A stretch of DNA of 64,000 nucleotides, from positions 806,001 through 870,000 of the forward strand of contig NZ_CP082904.1 in NCBI RefSeq assembly GCF_023517775.1, written 5' to 3'. Numbering within the stretch: position 1 is the stretch's first letter; each line of letters begins with the position of its first letter. The position numbers and the translations under genes were made by a program. Of this stretch, positions 1-10,984 are shown piece after piece. Source of the DNA: Mixta hanseatica. GTDB lineage: Bacteria > Pseudomonadota > Gammaproteobacteria > Enterobacterales > Enterobacteriaceae. Under the pieces are notes generated by a model, which was not told the DNA's origin, made no database searches, and saw only the letters and a list, made by a program, of their open reading frames with translations.

Positions 1-848
1 GTTACGGAGATATTCTGTTTTTCACCGCGCAGATCATTCACTTTCAGGATATGAAAACCCACGCCGGAACGGATAGGGCCGACAATGTCGCCTTTTTTCG
101 CCGTGCTCAGCGCCTGAGCAAACAGGGTCGGCAGCTCTTCGATTTTGCCCCAGCCCATGTTGCCGCCCTGCAAAGCCTGTGGATCGGCTGAGTAGGTGAC
201 CGCCAGCTTACCGAAGTCAGCGCCGCTGTTCAGTTCGCCCATCAGCTGTTTCGCCAGGTTTTCCTGATCGTCCACCTGTTGCTGCGTTGGGTTTTCCGGC
301 AGCGGCAGCAGGATATGGCTGATATTCAGTTCGGTACCCTGGGTATTTTGCGCAGAGACCTGTTTCGCCAGCGTATCCACTTCCTGCGGCAGGATGGTGA
401 CGCGACGACGCACTTCATTGTTACGCACTTCCGCAATCTGCATCTCTTTGCGGATCTGCTCGCGGTAAGCATTGTAGTTCACGCCGTCATAGGCCAGGCG
501 GCTGCGCATCTGATCCAGCGACATGCGGTTCTGGGCGGCAATGTTGCCGATCGCCTGGTCCAGCTGTTGATCGGAGATCTGAACGTTCATCTGCTTGCCC
601 ATCTGCAGGATAATATTATCCATTACCAGACGTTCGACAATTTGATGGCGCAGCGTGCGGTCATCAGGCAGCTGCTGTCCAGCCTGCTGCGCCTGCGCTT
701 TCACCGAATGCATCATGCCATCAACATCACTTTCCAGAACGACGCCGTTATTGACCACGGCGGCGACTTTATCGACTACCTGCGGGGCTGCGATCGCGGT
801 GTTAGCGGCCAGCGCCACACCCAGTATCAGCATTCTCCAGTTCTTCAT
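1..848 (-). CDS. surA: SurA periplasmic peptidyl-prolyl isomerase/chaperone (3' part cut by window edge)
   Basis: The N-terminal 282 residues or so of SurA, the periplasmic chaperone that escorts outer-membrane proteins to the BAM complex. The reverse-strand reading starts at an ATG at 846-848 with a signal peptide ([20 protein letters not shown], then APQVVDK). The N-terminal chaperone domain follows ([13 protein letters not shown]), and then the first parvulin domain ([35 protein letters not shown]). The frame is open to base 1, so the C-terminus lies outside. It sits 53 nt downstream of lptD on the same strand, as in E. coli, consistent with co-transcription. Identification is from sequence similarity recalled for the family and from synteny. 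Confidence 0.97.
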   Translation of the reverse strand, partial: MKNWRMLILGVALAANTAIAAPQVVDKVAAVVNNGVVLESDVDGMMHSVKAQAQQAGQQLPDDRTLRHQIVERLVMDNIILQMGKQMNVQISDQQLDQAIGNIAAQNRMSLDQMRSRLAYDGVNYNAYREQIRKEMQIAEVRNNEVRRRVTILPQEVDTLAKQVSAQNTQGTELNISHILLPLPENPTQQQVDDQENLAKQLMGELNSGADFGKLAVTYSADPQALQGGNMGWGKIEELPTLFAQALSTAKKGDIVGPIRSGVGFHILKVNDLRGEKQNISV

Positions 849-901
849 ACTTTTTCCATTTTCTTTCCGCACTGCGGGTTTGCCTGTCAAACATTACAAC
901 A

Positions 902-3256
902 TCAGAAAGCGCGCTGGTAAGGCAGAATGCCCTGACGTAGCATTTGGTTGGTGCCCAGGCCGTAGTTCGGGCTCAGGCCACGCAACTCAATGTTGAATGA
1001 GATTTGGTTTTCATACTTACTGTCGTCGTTTTCCCAGCCGTTGATTTTGCGCTGGTAACCCACGCGGACGGCATAGCAGCAGGAACTATACTGCAAGCCC
1101 ACCAGTTGCTCAGCTGCCTTTTTCTCCTTGGTATCATAGTAGTACGCGCCCACTACGGCCCATGAATCGGCAATTGGCCAACTGGCCGTCATCCCAACCT
1201 GCGAAATACCGTTTTCGTAAATCGGATTGTTGGTAATGTTGCGGTTCAGCGCGCTGGCCACATACTCCGGGCTGCTGTAACGGTAGTTCAGCTGCACCAT
1301 GCGGTCAGCATCGCGACGGTATTCCACTACCGCGTTGCCCTGCGCAATATTGTCCAGACGCGTATCGTACTGAACGCCGCCACGAACGCCCCAACGGTCG
1401 CTAACGCGCCACCAGGTGTCACCGGCCCAGATCAGGCTGCCGGTATCATCTTCGTCGCTGGTAGAGTTCAGTCCGGTGCGCGACGGGGTAAACGAGTAGA
1501 TTTGACCCACGGATAGGTTAAAACGTTCAACCAGATCGGTATCATAAATACGTGTGGTCAGGCCGCTGGCCACCTGGTTGGCTGACGCGATACGATCCAG
1601 GCCGCTGTAAGTGCGATCGCGGAATAGGCCGGTATAGTCGGTTTGCAGCAGCGTCGAGTCATACGCCTGGATGTGGCTCTGGTCGCGATAGGGAAGATAA
1701 AGATACTGCACCCGCGGTTCAAGCGTCTGGGTGTAGCCTTCCGCCCAGTTCATGTTGCGCTCGAACACCATGCGACCATCTACTTTAAACTGCGGCATGA
1801 CGCGGTTAACATCTTCTTTTAACTGATTATTTCCATTCTGAGAATTATAATAATCGATATTGCTCTGCTGGTAGTGGGTCGCCAGCAGTTTCGCTTCGGT
1901 ATTCAGGCTGCCCCAGTCGTTGGCCAGCGGCAGGTTGATGGTCGGCTCCAGATGCAGACGCACCGCATCCGGCAGATTATCGTTCACGTTGGTGAACTGC
2001 ACCGCCTGCGCATAGAGATGGGTATCAAACGGCCCGATATCATTCTTGTAATAGTTAAAGTCAAACTGCGGCTGCGCGCGGTAGATGTTTCTTGATCGGT
2101 TAGTATCAAAAATCTGGAAGTCTTTACTGGAGAGCGTGGCGTCCCAGTTGGTATCCGCATAGCCGATGCTGAATTTCTGCGTGGCATAGCCATCGGTCGT
2201 GGAGTAATACTCTGAGTCGAGATCGTTGAAATAATAAGGATCGCTGACTTTGGTGTAGTTGGCGTTAAAGCGCCAGTGCTGCTGATAAACGCCGGAGTGG
2301 CGCCAGAAGAATAGCCAACGGTTAGAGTCGCCATCGTCGCTACCGCGCGCCGCTTCGTCACGTTTGTATTCGTCGTCGCTCGGCAGGTAGTCAAATTCAA
2401 CCAGGCCGGCGCCGGCGGTGGTCAGATAGCGGAATTCGTTCTGCCACTGCAGGCCGCGCTTGCTCTGATAGTTTGGCGTAATGGTGGCATCCATCTGCGG
2501 CGCGATGTTCCAGTAATAGGGCAGGGCAAACTGGAAGCCATCATTATTGCTGTATTTAGCGTTCGGAATCAGGAAGCCGGAGCGGCGACGGTCGCCGATC
2601 GGCAGCTGCAGATAAGGGCTATAGAAAATCGGGACCGCGCCGAGTTTAAAGCGCGCGTTCCAGATTTCCGCCACTTGCTCTTCACGATCCTGAATGACCT
2701 CCGAGCCGACCACGCTCCAGCTATTGCTGCCCGGCAGGCACGAGGTAAAAGAGCCGTTTTCCAGGATGGTGTAACGGCTGTTGCCGCGCAGTTTCATCTG
2801 ATCGGCGCTGCCGCGTCCCTGACGGCCGACCATCTGATAATCGCCGTTCCAGACGTTAGTATCTTTGGTGTTCAGGTTAGACCAGGCTTTCGGCCCTTTC
2901 AGGATAACCTGATTATCGTCATAGTGCACATTACCCAGCGCATCGACGGTGCGAAGCGGGGTAGTTTCGCCTGGCTTTTGGCGCTGATGCAGCTGAACTT
3001 CGTCGGACTGCAGACGGCTATTGCCCTGCTGAATATCCACTTTGCCGGTAAATACCGCATCGTCGGGATAGTTACCCTTCGCATTATCAGAATGTATCGT
3101 TACCGGCAGTTGGTTGGCGTCACCCTGAACCACGGGACGAGTATAGTTGGGTACGCCCAGCATACACTGCGACATTAAATCGTCGGCGAGGGCGTGCTGA
3201 CTATAAAGCGCTGCGCCAATCATTGTGGCCAGCAGTGTGGGTATACGTTTTTTCAT
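902..3256 (-). CDS. lptD: LPS-assembly outer-membrane protein LptD
   Basis: LptD (Imp/OstA) is the outer-membrane beta-barrel that, with the lipoprotein LptE, inserts lipopolysaccharide into the outer leaflet. The start is the ATG at 3254-3256 ([20 protein letters not shown]), which gives 784 residues, the E. coli length. An upstream in-frame ATG at 3290-3292 would add 12 residues that are not signal-peptide-like. After the signal peptide come the mature N-terminus ([10 protein letters not shown]), an N-terminal OstA/jellyroll region (about 50-200) and a long C-terminal barrel ending in GILPYQRAF with a terminal Phe. Conserved cysteines are visible near residue 31 and at the CC pair late in the protein, as needed for LptD disulfides. 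It is upstream of surA and divergent from djlA. Confidence 0.98.
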   Translation of the reverse strand: MKKRIPTLLATMIGAALYSQHALADDLMSQCMLGVPNYTRPVVQGDANQLPVTIHSDNAKGNYPDDAVFTGKVDIQQGNSRLQSDEVQLHQRQKPGETTPLRTVDALGNVHYDDNQVILKGPKAWSNLNTKDTNVWNGDYQMVGRQGRGSADQMKLRGNSRYTILENGSFTSCLPGSNSWSVVGSEVIQDREEQVAEIWNARFKLGAVPIFYSPYLQLPIGDRRRSGFLIPNAKYSNNDGFQFALPYYWNIAPQMDATITPNYQSKRGLQWQNEFRYLTTAGAGLVEFDYLPSDDEYKRDEAARGSDDGDSNRWLFFWRHSGVYQQHWRFNANYTKVSDPYYFNDLDSEYYSTTDGYATQKFSIGYADTNWDATLSSKDFQIFDTNRSRNIYRAQPQFDFNYYKNDIGPFDTHLYAQAVQFTNVNDNLPDAVRLHLEPTINLPLANDWGSLNTEAKLLATHYQQSNIDYYNSQNGNNQLKEDVNRVMPQFKVDGRMVFERNMNWAEGYTQTLEPRVQYLYLPYRDQSHIQAYDSTLLQTDYTGLFRDRTYSGLDRIASANQVASGLTTRIYDTDLVERFNLSVGQIYSFTPSRTGLNSTSDEDDTGSLIWAGDTWWRVSDRWGVRGGVQYDTRLDNIAQGNAVVEYRRDADRMVQLNYRYSSPEYVASALNRNITNNPIYENGISQVGMTASWPIADSWAVVGAYYYDTKEKKAAEQLVGLQYSSCCYAVRVGYQRKINGWENDDSKYENQISFNIELRGLSPNYGLGTNQMLRQGILPYQRAF

Positions 3257-3438
3257 ACGCGGTATCGATAATTCCGTAATTACTGGCATCATGCCGACAA
3301 AACGGTCAGAGACTAACGTACTGAACTGCGTTGCGCCAGTGTTAATCCTTGTCTGTCCGCGTTGCCGTTAGGCAGTGAGATAAATGACAGGTATGATAAT
3401 GCAATTTTTAGCCTTCGGCATGGCGAATTGAGGAGTAT

Positions 3439-4266
3439 ATGCGCTATTGGGGAAAAGTAATTGGTCTGCTGCTGGGATTGTTATCCGGCGCGGGCTTTTA
3501 TGGGTTGCTGATTGGTCTGGTGCTTGGCCACCTGGTGGATAAAATCCGTGCGACGCAGGGAAAAGCCTGGTTTTCCAACAATCAGACCCGGCAAACCATT
3601 TTTTTCCGCACGACGTTTCAGGTGATGGGGCATCTTACCAAGTCGAAGGGACGGGTAACCGAAGCGGATATTCAGATCGCCTCTCTGCAAATGGATCGCA
3701 TGCAGTTGCACGGCGCGACGCGCACGCAGGCGCAGCAGGCGTTTCGTGAAGGCAAGCAGAGCAATTATCCCCTGCGCAGTAAGCTTCGAGAGCTGCGCAG
3801 CGCCTGTTTTGGACGCTTTGATCTGATCCGTATGTTCTTAGAGATTCAGATTCAGGCCGCTTTTGCGGATGGCTCACTGCATCCTAACGAGCGCCAGGTG
3901 CTGTATGTCATCGCGGAGGAGTTAGGCATTTCCCGCACGCAGTTCGATCAGTTTTTGCGCATGATGGAAGGCGGCCAGCAGTTTGGCGGCGGCTATCACT
4001 CCTGGAACGGAGCCGGGCAGGGTAGACAGGGTTACGGCGCGCAGCAGGGTCCCACGCTGGAGGCGGCCTGTAAGGTACTGGGCGTAAAACCCACCGATGA
4101 TTATATGACGATTAAGCGCGCCTGGCGTAAGCAAATGGCGGAGCACCATCCCGATAAGCTGGTGGCGAAAGGTTTGCCGCCGGAGATGATGGAGATGGCG
4201 AAGCAGAAGGCGCAGGAGATTCAAGCCGCCTGGGATCTGATTCGCAAGGAAAGGAATTTCAAATAG
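3439..4266 (+). CDS. djlA: Membrane-anchored DnaJ-like co-chaperone DjlA
   Basis: A type III J-domain protein that stimulates DnaK ATPase and is linked to the Rcs envelope stress pathway. It has 275 residues (E. coli 271). The N-terminus ([22 protein letters not shown]) is a single transmembrane segment rich in Gly and Leu. A central TerB-like helical domain (about 55-190) is followed by a Gly/Gln-rich linker ([18 protein letters not shown]) and a C-terminal J domain (about 205-270) with the diagnostic HPD in AEHHPDKL. A good ribosome site (GAGGAG) lies 4-6 nt before the ATG. It is transcribed divergently from lptD, the conserved arrangement. Confidence 0.97.
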   Translation: MRYWGKVIGLLLGLLSGAGFYGLLIGLVLGHLVDKIRATQGKAWFSNNQTRQTIFFRTTFQVMGHLTKSKGRVTEADIQIASLQMDRMQLHGATRTQAQQAFREGKQSNYPLRSKLRELRSACFGRFDLIRMFLEIQIQAAFADGSLHPNERQVLYVIAEELGISRTQFDQFLRMMEGGQQFGGGYHSWNGAGQGRQGYGAQQGPTLEAACKVLGVKPTDDYMTIKRAWRKQMAEHHPDKLVAKGLPPEMMEMAKQKAQEIQAAWDLIRKERNFK

Positions 4267-4364
4267 CTTTACGGGAAGGTGGAGGCAGGTTGTAATCGGT
4301 TGGTGCTGGTCGCGGGAGGGCCGGCCCCATCGGCCGCCCGCCGCTAACCGTCCCGCCAAAAAAC

Positions 4365-5018
4365 TCAGAAATCAGCGGGCTGGCGAAACGTCATCTTATT
4401 GCCAAACGCAGGGTGCGTAATGGTCAGCCACTCTGCGTGCAGCTGCAAACGCGGTGCCATCGTCAACGCCGCCTCGTGCGCATAAAAACGATCGCCTAAA
4501 ATCGGGTGACCTAACGCCTGCATATGCACACGCAGCTGATGCGAACGTCCGGTAATCGGCTTCAGCTGAATGCGGGCGCTATTATCCGCCGCCCGCTCCA
4601 GCACCTGATACTCTGTTTGCGCCGATTTGCCGGTCTCAAAGCACACCTTCTGCATCGGACGATTAGGCCAGTCGCAAATCAGCGGCAAGTCCACCAGGCC
4701 TTCATCCTTCTGCGGATGTCCCCAGATACGGGCAACATAGCTTTTCTCCGGTTCGCGCTCGCGGAACTGACGTTTCAGCTCGCGCTCGGCGGCCTTGTTC
4801 AGCGCCACCACCAGCACGCCGCTGGTCGCCATATCCAGACGATGCACCGATTCAGCCAGCGGGAAATCGCGCTGAATGCGCGTCATCACGCTATCCTTAT
4901 GCTCCTCAAGACGCCCAGGCACAGATAATAACCCGCTCGGCTTATTGACCACCATAATGTGATCGTCCTGATACAGGATATGCAGCCAGGGTTCCAGCGG
5001 CGGGTTATAGGGTTCCAT
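4365..5018 (-). CDS. rluA: Dual-specificity tRNA/23S rRNA pseudouridine synthase RluA
   Basis: RluA isomerises U746 of 23S rRNA and U32 of some tRNAs to pseudouridine. The 217 residues compare with 219 in E. coli. The catalytic Asp is in the motif HRLDMATSG (about residues 60-68), and the other family blocks KPSGLLSVPG and RSHQLRVHM are present. There is no S4 domain, as expected for RluA as opposed to RluC/RluD. It lies 23 nt downstream of rapA on the same strand, and its 3' end faces djlA across 98 nt that contain GC-rich inverted repeats. Confidence 0.97.
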   Translation of the reverse strand: MEPYNPPLEPWLHILYQDDHIMVVNKPSGLLSVPGRLEEHKDSVMTRIQRDFPLAESVHRLDMATSGVLVVALNKAAERELKRQFREREPEKSYVARIWGHPQKDEGLVDLPLICDWPNRPMQKVCFETGKSAQTEYQVLERAADNSARIQLKPITGRSHQLRVHMQALGHPILGDRFYAHEAALTMAPRLQLHAEWLTITHPAFGNKMTFRQPADF

Positions 5019-5041
5019 AGCCTGAACGTTCTCCGGTTAGC

Positions 5042-7945
5042 TTATTGATGAGAAACCACAATCAGACGCAGCGCATCCAGACGCCAACCGGCATCATTCA
5101 GGCTGGCCAATACCTCGCTGCGATTGCTCTCCAGCGCGGCGATCTCATCCTCACGGATATTCGGGTTAACCGCTTTCAACGCCTGCAAACGCTCCAATTC
5201 CGCGCTCAGCTTCTCGTCGGCTTCCACGCGCGCCGCATCAATCAGCTTACGCGCCGCTTCCGCTGCCTGCGGCTCCGCCAGCTGAAGAATGGCATGCACA
5301 TCCTGCTGCACCGCATTCACCAGCTTACTGCCATTATGACGATTCACCGCATTCAACTGTCGGTTAAAGCTCTCAAACTCTACCTTATCGGCCAGATTAG
5401 TGCCTTTACGATCCACCAGCAGACGCATCGGCGTTGGCGGCAGGAACCGTGTCAGCTGCAGATGCTTCGGCGCCTGCGCCTCCACCACGTAAATCAGCTC
5501 CATCAGCAGCGTACCGACCGGCAGCGCCTTATTCTTCAGCAGCGACAGGGCGCAGCTGCCGGTATCGCCCGACAGAATAAGATCCAGGCCGTTGCGAATA
5601 ATCGGATGCTCCCAGGTCACATACTGCGCGTCTTCACGCGACAGCGCCTGCGCGCGATCGAAAGTAATGGTACAGCCTTCCTCCGGCAGCCCCGGAAAAT
5701 CCGGCACCAGCATATGATCGGACGGCGTCAGCACAATCAGATTATCGCTGCGATCTTCCTGATTGATACCAACAATATCGAACAAATTAAGCGCAAAATT
5801 CACCAGTTCGATATGGTTATCCTGCAGGCGGATCTCATCGGCTAACGCCTCGGCCTTCGCGCCACCGTTGGAATTCAGCTCCAGCAAACGGTCGCGGCCC
5901 TGTTCCAATTGGGAACGCAGCGCATCGTGCTGCTTGCGGCTGGCCTGAATAAACTCATCCAGACCTTCGCTGTTCTCCGGCGCGGCCAGATAACCGATCA
6001 GCTGCTCATGCACGCTATCGTACAGGGTGCGGCCGGTCGGACAGGTCTGCTCAAAAGCGTTTAACCCTTCGTGATACCAGCGCACCAGCACCGACTGGGC
6101 GGTTTTCTCCAGATAGGGCACCATAATCTCAATATTGCGCGCCTGACCGATACGGTCGAGACGACCAATACGCTGCTCCAGCAAATCAGGGTTAAACGGC
6201 AAATCGAACATTACCAGACGATTAGCGAACTGGAAGTTACGGCCCTCTGAACCAATCTCAGAGCACAGCAGCACCTGCGCGCCATCCTCTTGCGAGGCGA
6301 ACCAGGCCGCGGCGCGATCGCGATCGATCAGCGACAGCCCCTCATGGAACACCGCGGCGCGAATACCTTCACGTTCACGCAGTACCTGCTCCAGCTGCAG
6401 CGCGGTCGCCGCCTTGGCGCAGATCACCAGCACCTTCTCATCGCGGTTGCTGGTCAGATAGCCCATCAGCCATTCAACGCGCGGATCGAAATTCCACCAG
6501 GTGCCGCTGTCGCCTTCAAACTCCTGATAAATCTGCTCCGGATAAAGCATATCGTGCGCGCGCTCTTCGGCTGACTTGCGTGCCGCCATAATGCCGGAAA
6601 CTTTAATGGCCGTCTGATACTGCGTCGGCAACGGCAGACGGATCTGATGCAGTACGCGCTGCGGGAAACCTTTTACCCCGTTACGGGTATTACGGAACAG
6701 CACGCGGCTGGTGCCGTGGCGATCCATCAGCATCCGGATCAGCTCTTCGCGCGCCGCCTGCTTGCCTTCGCCTTTACCGTTAGCGGTCTGTAATAAGGGC
6801 TCGATATCCTGCTCGCCGATAAGATCGCTCAGCGCGTTCATCTCATCGTTACCGATCGCCTTATCTTCCAGCAGCATCGCCACCGCATCGGCCACCGGGC
6901 GGTAATTTTGCTGCTCGGCGACAAACTGCTCAAAATCGTGGAAACGATCGGGATCCAGCAGACGCAGACGCGCGAAGTGGCTCTCCATGCCCAGCTGTTC
7001 AGGCGTGGCCGTCAACAGCAGCACGCCGGGGATCTGCTCCGCCAACTGCTCAATAACCTGATATTCACGGCTCGGCTCGCCTTCGCTCCAGGCCAAATGG
7101 TGTGCTTCATCCACTACCAGCAGATCCCACTCGGCATCAGCCAGCAGTTCCAGACGCTGCTTATTACGACGCACAAAATCAAGCGAACAGATCACCAGCT
7201 GCTCGGTATCGAACGGGTTATCGCTATCGTGTTGGGCTTCGGCATAGCGCGCATCGTCAAACAGCGAAAAACGCAGATTAAAGCGACGCAGCATCTCCAC
7301 CAGCCACTGATGCTGCAGCGTTTCCGGCACCACAATCAGCACGCGATCGGCGCGGCCGGCCAGCAGCTGCTGATGAATAATCATCCCGGCTTCGATGGTT
7401 TTGCCCAGTCCAACCTCATCCGCCAGCAGTACGCGCGGCGCATGGCGACGGCCAACATCGTGGGCGATATGCAGCTGATGCGGGATCAGGTTAGTGCGCA
7501 TGCCGCGCAGCCCGCTGATCGGCAAACGATACTGCTCGCTCTGATAGCGACGCGCGCGAAAACGCAGCGCAAAGCGATCCATACGGTCAAGCTGACCGGC
7601 GAACAGACGGTCCTGCGGCTTACTGAACACCAGCTTACTGTCGAGCAGCACTTCGCGCAGCTCTACGGGTTCCTGAGTATCCAGACGGGTACCGATATAG
7701 GTTACCAGGCCATTATCATTGCGCACTTCGGCCACTTCCAGCTGCCAGCCGTCATGGCTGGTCACGGTATCGCCGGGATTGAAGATCACACGGGTAATGG
7801 GAGAATCATTTCGGGCATAGAGTCGGTTTTCACCGGTAGCAGGGAAAAGCAGGGTAACCATACGGGTATCCAGTGCAACCACAGTTCCCAGTCCCAGTTC
7901 GCTTTCCGTGTCGCTGATCCAGCGTTGACCAAGTGTAAAAGGCAT
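5042..7945 (-). CDS. rapA: RNA polymerase-associated ATPase RapA (HepA)
   Basis: A Swi2/Snf2-family ATPase that binds RNA polymerase and promotes its recycling. Its 967 residues match the E. coli 968. N-terminal Tudor-like domains (about 1-105) precede the helicase core. Walker A is in [13 protein letters not shown], the DEAH box in [10 protein letters not shown], motif III in [11 protein letters not shown], and the second RecA lobe carries [13 protein letters not shown]-terminal Spacer/Rap1-specific domain extends to the end. The 153 nt upstream, between polB and rapA, hold no gene and presumably carry the rapA promoter. Confidence 0.98.
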   Translation of the reverse strand: MPFTLGQRWISDTESELGLGTVVALDTRMVTLLFPATGENRLYARNDSPITRVIFNPGDTVTSHDGWQLEVAEVRNDNGLVTYIGTRLDTQEPVELREVLLDSKLVFSKPQDRLFAGQLDRMDRFALRFRARRYQSEQYRLPISGLRGMRTNLIPHQLHIAHDVGRRHAPRVLLADEVGLGKTIEAGMIIHQQLLAGRADRVLIVVPETLQHQWLVEMLRRFNLRFSLFDDARYAEAQHDSDNPFDTEQLVICSLDFVRRNKQRLELLADAEWDLLVVDEAHHLAWSEGEPSREYQVIEQLAEQIPGVLLLTATPEQLGMESHFARLRLLDPDRFHDFEQFVAEQQNYRPVADAVAMLLEDKAIGNDEMNALSDLIGEQDIEPLLQTANGKGEGKQAAREELIRMLMDRHGTSRVLFRNTRNGVKGFPQRVLHQIRLPLPTQYQTAIKVSGIMAARKSAEERAHDMLYPEQIYQEFEGDSGTWWNFDPRVEWLMGYLTSNRDEKVLVICAKAATALQLEQVLREREGIRAAVFHEGLSLIDRDRAAAWFASQEDGAQVLLCSEIGSEGRNFQFANRLVMFDLPFNPDLLEQRIGRLDRIGQARNIEIMVPYLEKTAQSVLVRWYHEGLNAFEQTCPTGRTLYDSVHEQLIGYLAAPENSEGLDEFIQASRKQHDALRSQLEQGRDRLLELNSNGGAKAEALADEIRLQDNHIELVNFALNLFDIVGINQEDRSDNLIVLTPSDHMLVPDFPGLPEEGCTITFDRAQALSREDAQYVTWEHPIIRNGLDLILSGDTGSCALSLLKNKALPVGTLLMELIYVVEAQAPKHLQLTRFLPPTPMRLLVDRKGTNLADKVEFESFNRQLNAVNRHNGSKLVNAVQQDVHAILQLAEPQAAEAARKLIDAARVEADEKLSAELERLQALKAVNPNIREDEIAALESNRSEVLASLNDAGWRLDALRLIVVSHQ

Positions 7946-8098
7946 AGATATTTAGCTCGATTCTCGTAATAACAAATGTCATGCTCCCGCTCGGACAATA
8001 GCGTTGCGGCCAGGCAATAAGGTGTCTGGCTGGTGCTCAGGAGCGGTGAAGTTCAGGAAGGGCGCTATGGTACTGGAAGGTAATGGATTCGTCACCTG

Positions 8099-10459
8099 TC
8101 AAAAAAGCCCCAGCTGCCCGGTAATCAGTGTAGCAAAGTCATCCTGCACGAAGGGTAATATCCCGTCAGCCACCGGCTGTAGCTGCTTAAGCAGATAGTG
8201 ATCGTAGTCCAGCGGCGAGGTGCGCGCCTCCAGCGGCTCCGGCCCGGAAGTCGCGATCACATAGCGGATAGAACCTCCTTTTTGATACTGCAACGGCCGG
8301 CCCAGCTTTTGATTATGCTCATCCGCCAGGCGGGCGGCGCGCACGTGCGGCGGCACGTTTCGTTCATATTCATACAGCGGCCGCCGCAGGCGCTTTTTGT
8401 ACACCAGCTGCGCATCCAGCTCGCCGTCCAGCAGCTGCCGTACCGTAGTGCGAATATAGTCCTGCCAGGGCTGACCGCGAAAAATGCGGCCATACAGCTC
8501 CTGCTGAAACTGCTGCGCCAACGGCGTCCAGTCGGTGCGTACGGTTTCCAGCCCTTTAAATACCATCCGTTCCCGATCGCCTGCGCGAATCAGCCCCGCG
8601 TAGCGCTTTTTGCTGCCCTGTTCCGCGCCGCGAATGGTCGGCATCAGAAAGCGGACAAAATGCGTTTCATATTCCAGCTCCAACGCGCTTTCCAGCTGGT
8701 ATTCCGCCTGTAAATGGCTGCGCCACCACTGATTGACGTGCTCCACCAACTGGCGGCCAATGGCGTCAGCGCTGGCGTTATCATGCGGGGACTTTAGCCA
8801 GACAAAGGTAGAATCGGTATCGCCATAAATCACCTCAAAGCCCTGCGCCTCTATAAGCTGACGCGTCTGCTGCATAATTTCATGCCCGCGCAGGGTAATC
8901 GACGAGGCCAGACGCGGATCGAAGAAGCGACAGGCGCTGGTGCCCAGCACGCCGTAAAAGGCGTTCATAATAATCTTCAGCGCCTGCGACAAGGGCTTAT
9001 TGCCCTGGCGCTTCGCCTCTTCCCGTCCCTGCCATATCTGTTCCACCATCGCCGGCAAACAGTGATTGTGACGGGAAAAGCGCGCGTGACGGAAACCGGG
9101 CACCGAGGCGTCATCCTGCGGATGCGCCAGCCCTTCAATCAGCCCGACCGGGTCGATCAGGAAAGTACGAATAATAGAGGGATAGAGACTTTTATAATCC
9201 AGCACCAGCACCGAATCATACAGGCCGGGGCGTGAATCCATAACATAGCCGCCGGGGCTGGCTTCTGGCGCAATTTCGCCGAGATTCGGCGCGACAAACC
9301 CGGCGCGATGCATGCGCGGCAAATAGAGCTGGCTGAAGGCGGCTACCGAGCCGCCATGGCGATCTGCCGCCAGCCCGTTGACGCTGGCACGCTCCAGTAA
9401 AAAGGGCATCAGTTCGGTTTTCTGAAAGATACGTGTGACCAGCTCGCAGTCTTTCAGATTATAGCGCGCCAGCGCCGGCTTATCATTGGCGAAGCGCTGG
9501 TTGATCTCTTCCATTCGCTGCCAGGGATTATTGATCGCCTTGCCTTCGCCCAGTAGCTGTTGCGCCACCGATTCCAGGCTAAAGGAGTCAAAGTTCCAGA
9601 AGGCCGATTTCAGCGCCTCGATGCCGTCGATAATCAGACGGCCCGCCGCCTGTGCGAAATAAACGCCGGGTTTAAAGCCGTGTTCGCGCCACTCCAGCGG
9701 TTGCTGATTACGCCCCAGACGCAGCGGAATGCCGTAGCGGTCGGCATGTTTTTGCAGCACGCGCAGATCGAACTGCACCACATTCCAGCCAATCAGCACA
9801 TCCGGATCCTGTTCGGCGAACCAGGCGTTCAGCTTTTCCAGCAGCTGCGGGCGGCTGGCGACATAGTGCAGCTCAAAATCAAGCTGGCTGGCATCGCCGT
9901 TTTCCGGTCCCAGCATCCAGACAATGCGCTGGCCGCAGCCTTCAATACCGATACAGTAAAGTTCGCCGTGCTGGGTGGTTTCAATATCAAGCGAGGCCCA
10001 CTTCAGGGGCGGGCGATAGTCGGGATGCGGTTTAAGGCGGGCGTTAATTAGATCAACGCCTGCGGGTTCGCCGCTAAACAGGACCGGCGCTGTTATAAAG
10101 CGCTCCATCAGGAAACGATCCGGGGGACGCACATCTGCTTCATACAGCGGAATATTGCTTTCGCGCAGCCGCTTTTCCAGCCGTTGTAGCTGACGATACT
10201 GAGAACAGTAAAGGCCCATCACCGGACGCTGGCGAAAATCTTTCAGCGCGAGCGGCGCTAACCGCCAATGACGCTCATTGGCCAGCAGCCGTTGCGCCTG
10301 CTGCTGATATTCGGCGGGTAAAAAGGCGACGGACTCCTGCGGCGGCAGCACGACACGCTGCGGGCCGCGATCGGTGGCCAGCCATAACACGATTTCGGTG
10401 CCGTTGGACGTATCGCGCCAGTGGCGCGTTAGCAAAAAGCCTGTGCGGATGTTGCTCAC
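8099..10459 (-). CDS. polB: DNA polymerase II (family B)
   Basis: SOS-associated family B replicative-repair polymerase with proofreading; 786 residues (E. coli 783). The 3'-5' exonuclease Exo I motif is [10 protein letters not shown] (about 153). Polymerase motif A is [11 protein letters not shown], motif B is in [12 protein letters not shown], and motif C carries the two catalytic aspartates in [10 protein letters not shown]. In E. coli polB is LexA-controlled. Only a degenerate LexA-like site is visible upstream here (10496-10511). In E. coli the ara operon follows upstream; here it is absent. Confidence 0.98.
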   Translation of the reverse strand: MSNIRTGFLLTRHWRDTSNGTEIVLWLATDRGPQRVVLPPQESVAFLPAEYQQQAQRLLANERHWRLAPLALKDFRQRPVMGLYCSQYRQLQRLEKRLRESNIPLYEADVRPPDRFLMERFITAPVLFSGEPAGVDLINARLKPHPDYRPPLKWASLDIETTQHGELYCIGIEGCGQRIVWMLGPENGDASQLDFELHYVASRPQLLEKLNAWFAEQDPDVLIGWNVVQFDLRVLQKHADRYGIPLRLGRNQQPLEWREHGFKPGVYFAQAAGRLIIDGIEALKSAFWNFDSFSLESVAQQLLGEGKAINNPWQRMEEINQRFANDKPALARYNLKDCELVTRIFQKTELMPFLLERASVNGLAADRHGGSVAAFSQLYLPRMHRAGFVAPNLGEIAPEASPGGYVMDSRPGLYDSVLVLDYKSLYPSIIRTFLIDPVGLIEGLAHPQDDASVPGFRHARFSRHNHCLPAMVEQIWQGREEAKRQGNKPLSQALKIIMNAFYGVLGTSACRFFDPRLASSITLRGHEIMQQTRQLIEAQGFEVIYGDTDSTFVWLKSPHDNASADAIGRQLVEHVNQWWRSHLQAEYQLESALELEYETHFVRFLMPTIRGAEQGSKKRYAGLIRAGDRERMVFKGLETVRTDWTPLAQQFQQELYGRIFRGQPWQDYIRTTVRQLLDGELDAQLVYKKRLRRPLYEYERNVPPHVRAARLADEHNQKLGRPLQYQKGGSIRYVIATSGPEPLEARTSPLDYDHYLLKQLQPVADGILPFVQDDFATLITGQLGLF

Positions 10460-10495
10460 CAGAAGCCCCCTTGGTTAAACGCAGGGCAGTATATC

Positions 10496-10511
10496 ATGGT
10501 TATTTATCCAG
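10496..10511 (-). promoter_or_regulatory. Degenerate LexA-box-like site upstream of polB
   Basis: On the minus strand this reads CTGGATAAATAACCAT, about 37 nt upstream of the polB start. It matches the left half of the LexA consensus (CTGT, AT-rich core, ACAG) and has a poor right half (CCAT). E. coli polB carries CTGTATAAAACCACAG at the equivalent place, so an ancestral, weakened site is plausible. Binding is not shown by the sequence alone. Confidence 0.3.
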
Positions 10512-10660
10512 TGCCTGAGGCGCGTTGAGTATGGGCAGGGAGCACGTAATTCGGGACAGGTCTTGCATCATATTTCTGTTTTCAGCGGTATCAGTGAGTC
10601 TTTAACGATACCGCACCAGATGCGGCTGTATAAAAGCAATATTGGCAGGGAGCTCGATAA

Positions 10661-10849
10661 ATGACAGCTTTAGCCTTTCCATATACTGTTTTCTCCACTC
10701 AGCGAAAAATGAATGACAGGGCAGCTGCGGATATGCGATATGGTGACCTGACGGCTGACCAGATGCAAAAGCACTACCGTCTTACCGATGTATCAGAGAA
10801 AGTTAACCCTTACACCGGCGTACGGCTTACGCCGTTCAATTTTCTGTGA
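10661..10849 (+). CDS. Small hypothetical protein (62 aa) in the place of the E. coli ara genes
   Basis: A short ORF preceded by a convincing ribosome site (GGGAG, 9 nt before the ATG). The product begins MTALAFPYTVFSTQRKMNDR and ends in TGVRLTPFNFL. It is basic and polar with no transmembrane segment, signal peptide or cysteine. I do not recognise a family. It lies between polB and yabI, where E. coli has araDAB-araC. An inverted repeat (GCGGTATC/GATACCGC, 10585-10614) and a TATAAA-like element (10629-10634) lie upstream and could serve its expression. The Shine-Dalgarno sequence is the main support for it being real. Confidence 0.5.
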   Translation: MTALAFPYTVFSTQRKMNDRAAADMRYGDLTADQMQKHYRLTDVSEKVNPYTGVRLTPFNFL

Positions 10850-10927
10850 CAGGGCAGAGCGCTACACCTCGTTGACAGCGGTAAAGTCGTTGTCAATTCA
10901 TGTCAATATCCCCATACAAATCATTGC

Positions 10928-10956
10928 TTGACGCTTTCTCATCCGCTCAGGACAAT
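10928..10956 (+). promoter_or_regulatory. Putative sigma70 promoter for yabI
   Basis: TTGACG (10928-10933), a 17-nt spacer and GACAAT (10951-10956) lie about 29 nt upstream of the yabI start. The TTG of the -35 also opens a longer reading frame for yabI, which is why an N-terminally extended ORF appears; the shorter start is preferred. Two TGTCAA copies 10 bp apart and an inverted TTGACA lie just upstream (10872-10906). Confidence 0.4.
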
Positions 10957-10984
10957 CCAGCCGAATATTATTCTGAGGATGCTT

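Noticed and set aside
279..920. 213-aa plus-strand ORF opposite surA
   Set aside because: It is the antisense shadow of surA, a strong family match with signal peptide on the minus strand.
10691..10707. CTG-N11-CAG resembling a LexA box inside the small ORF upstream of yabI
   Set aside because: The spacing is 11 rather than 10, and the core is not the AT-rich LexA type.
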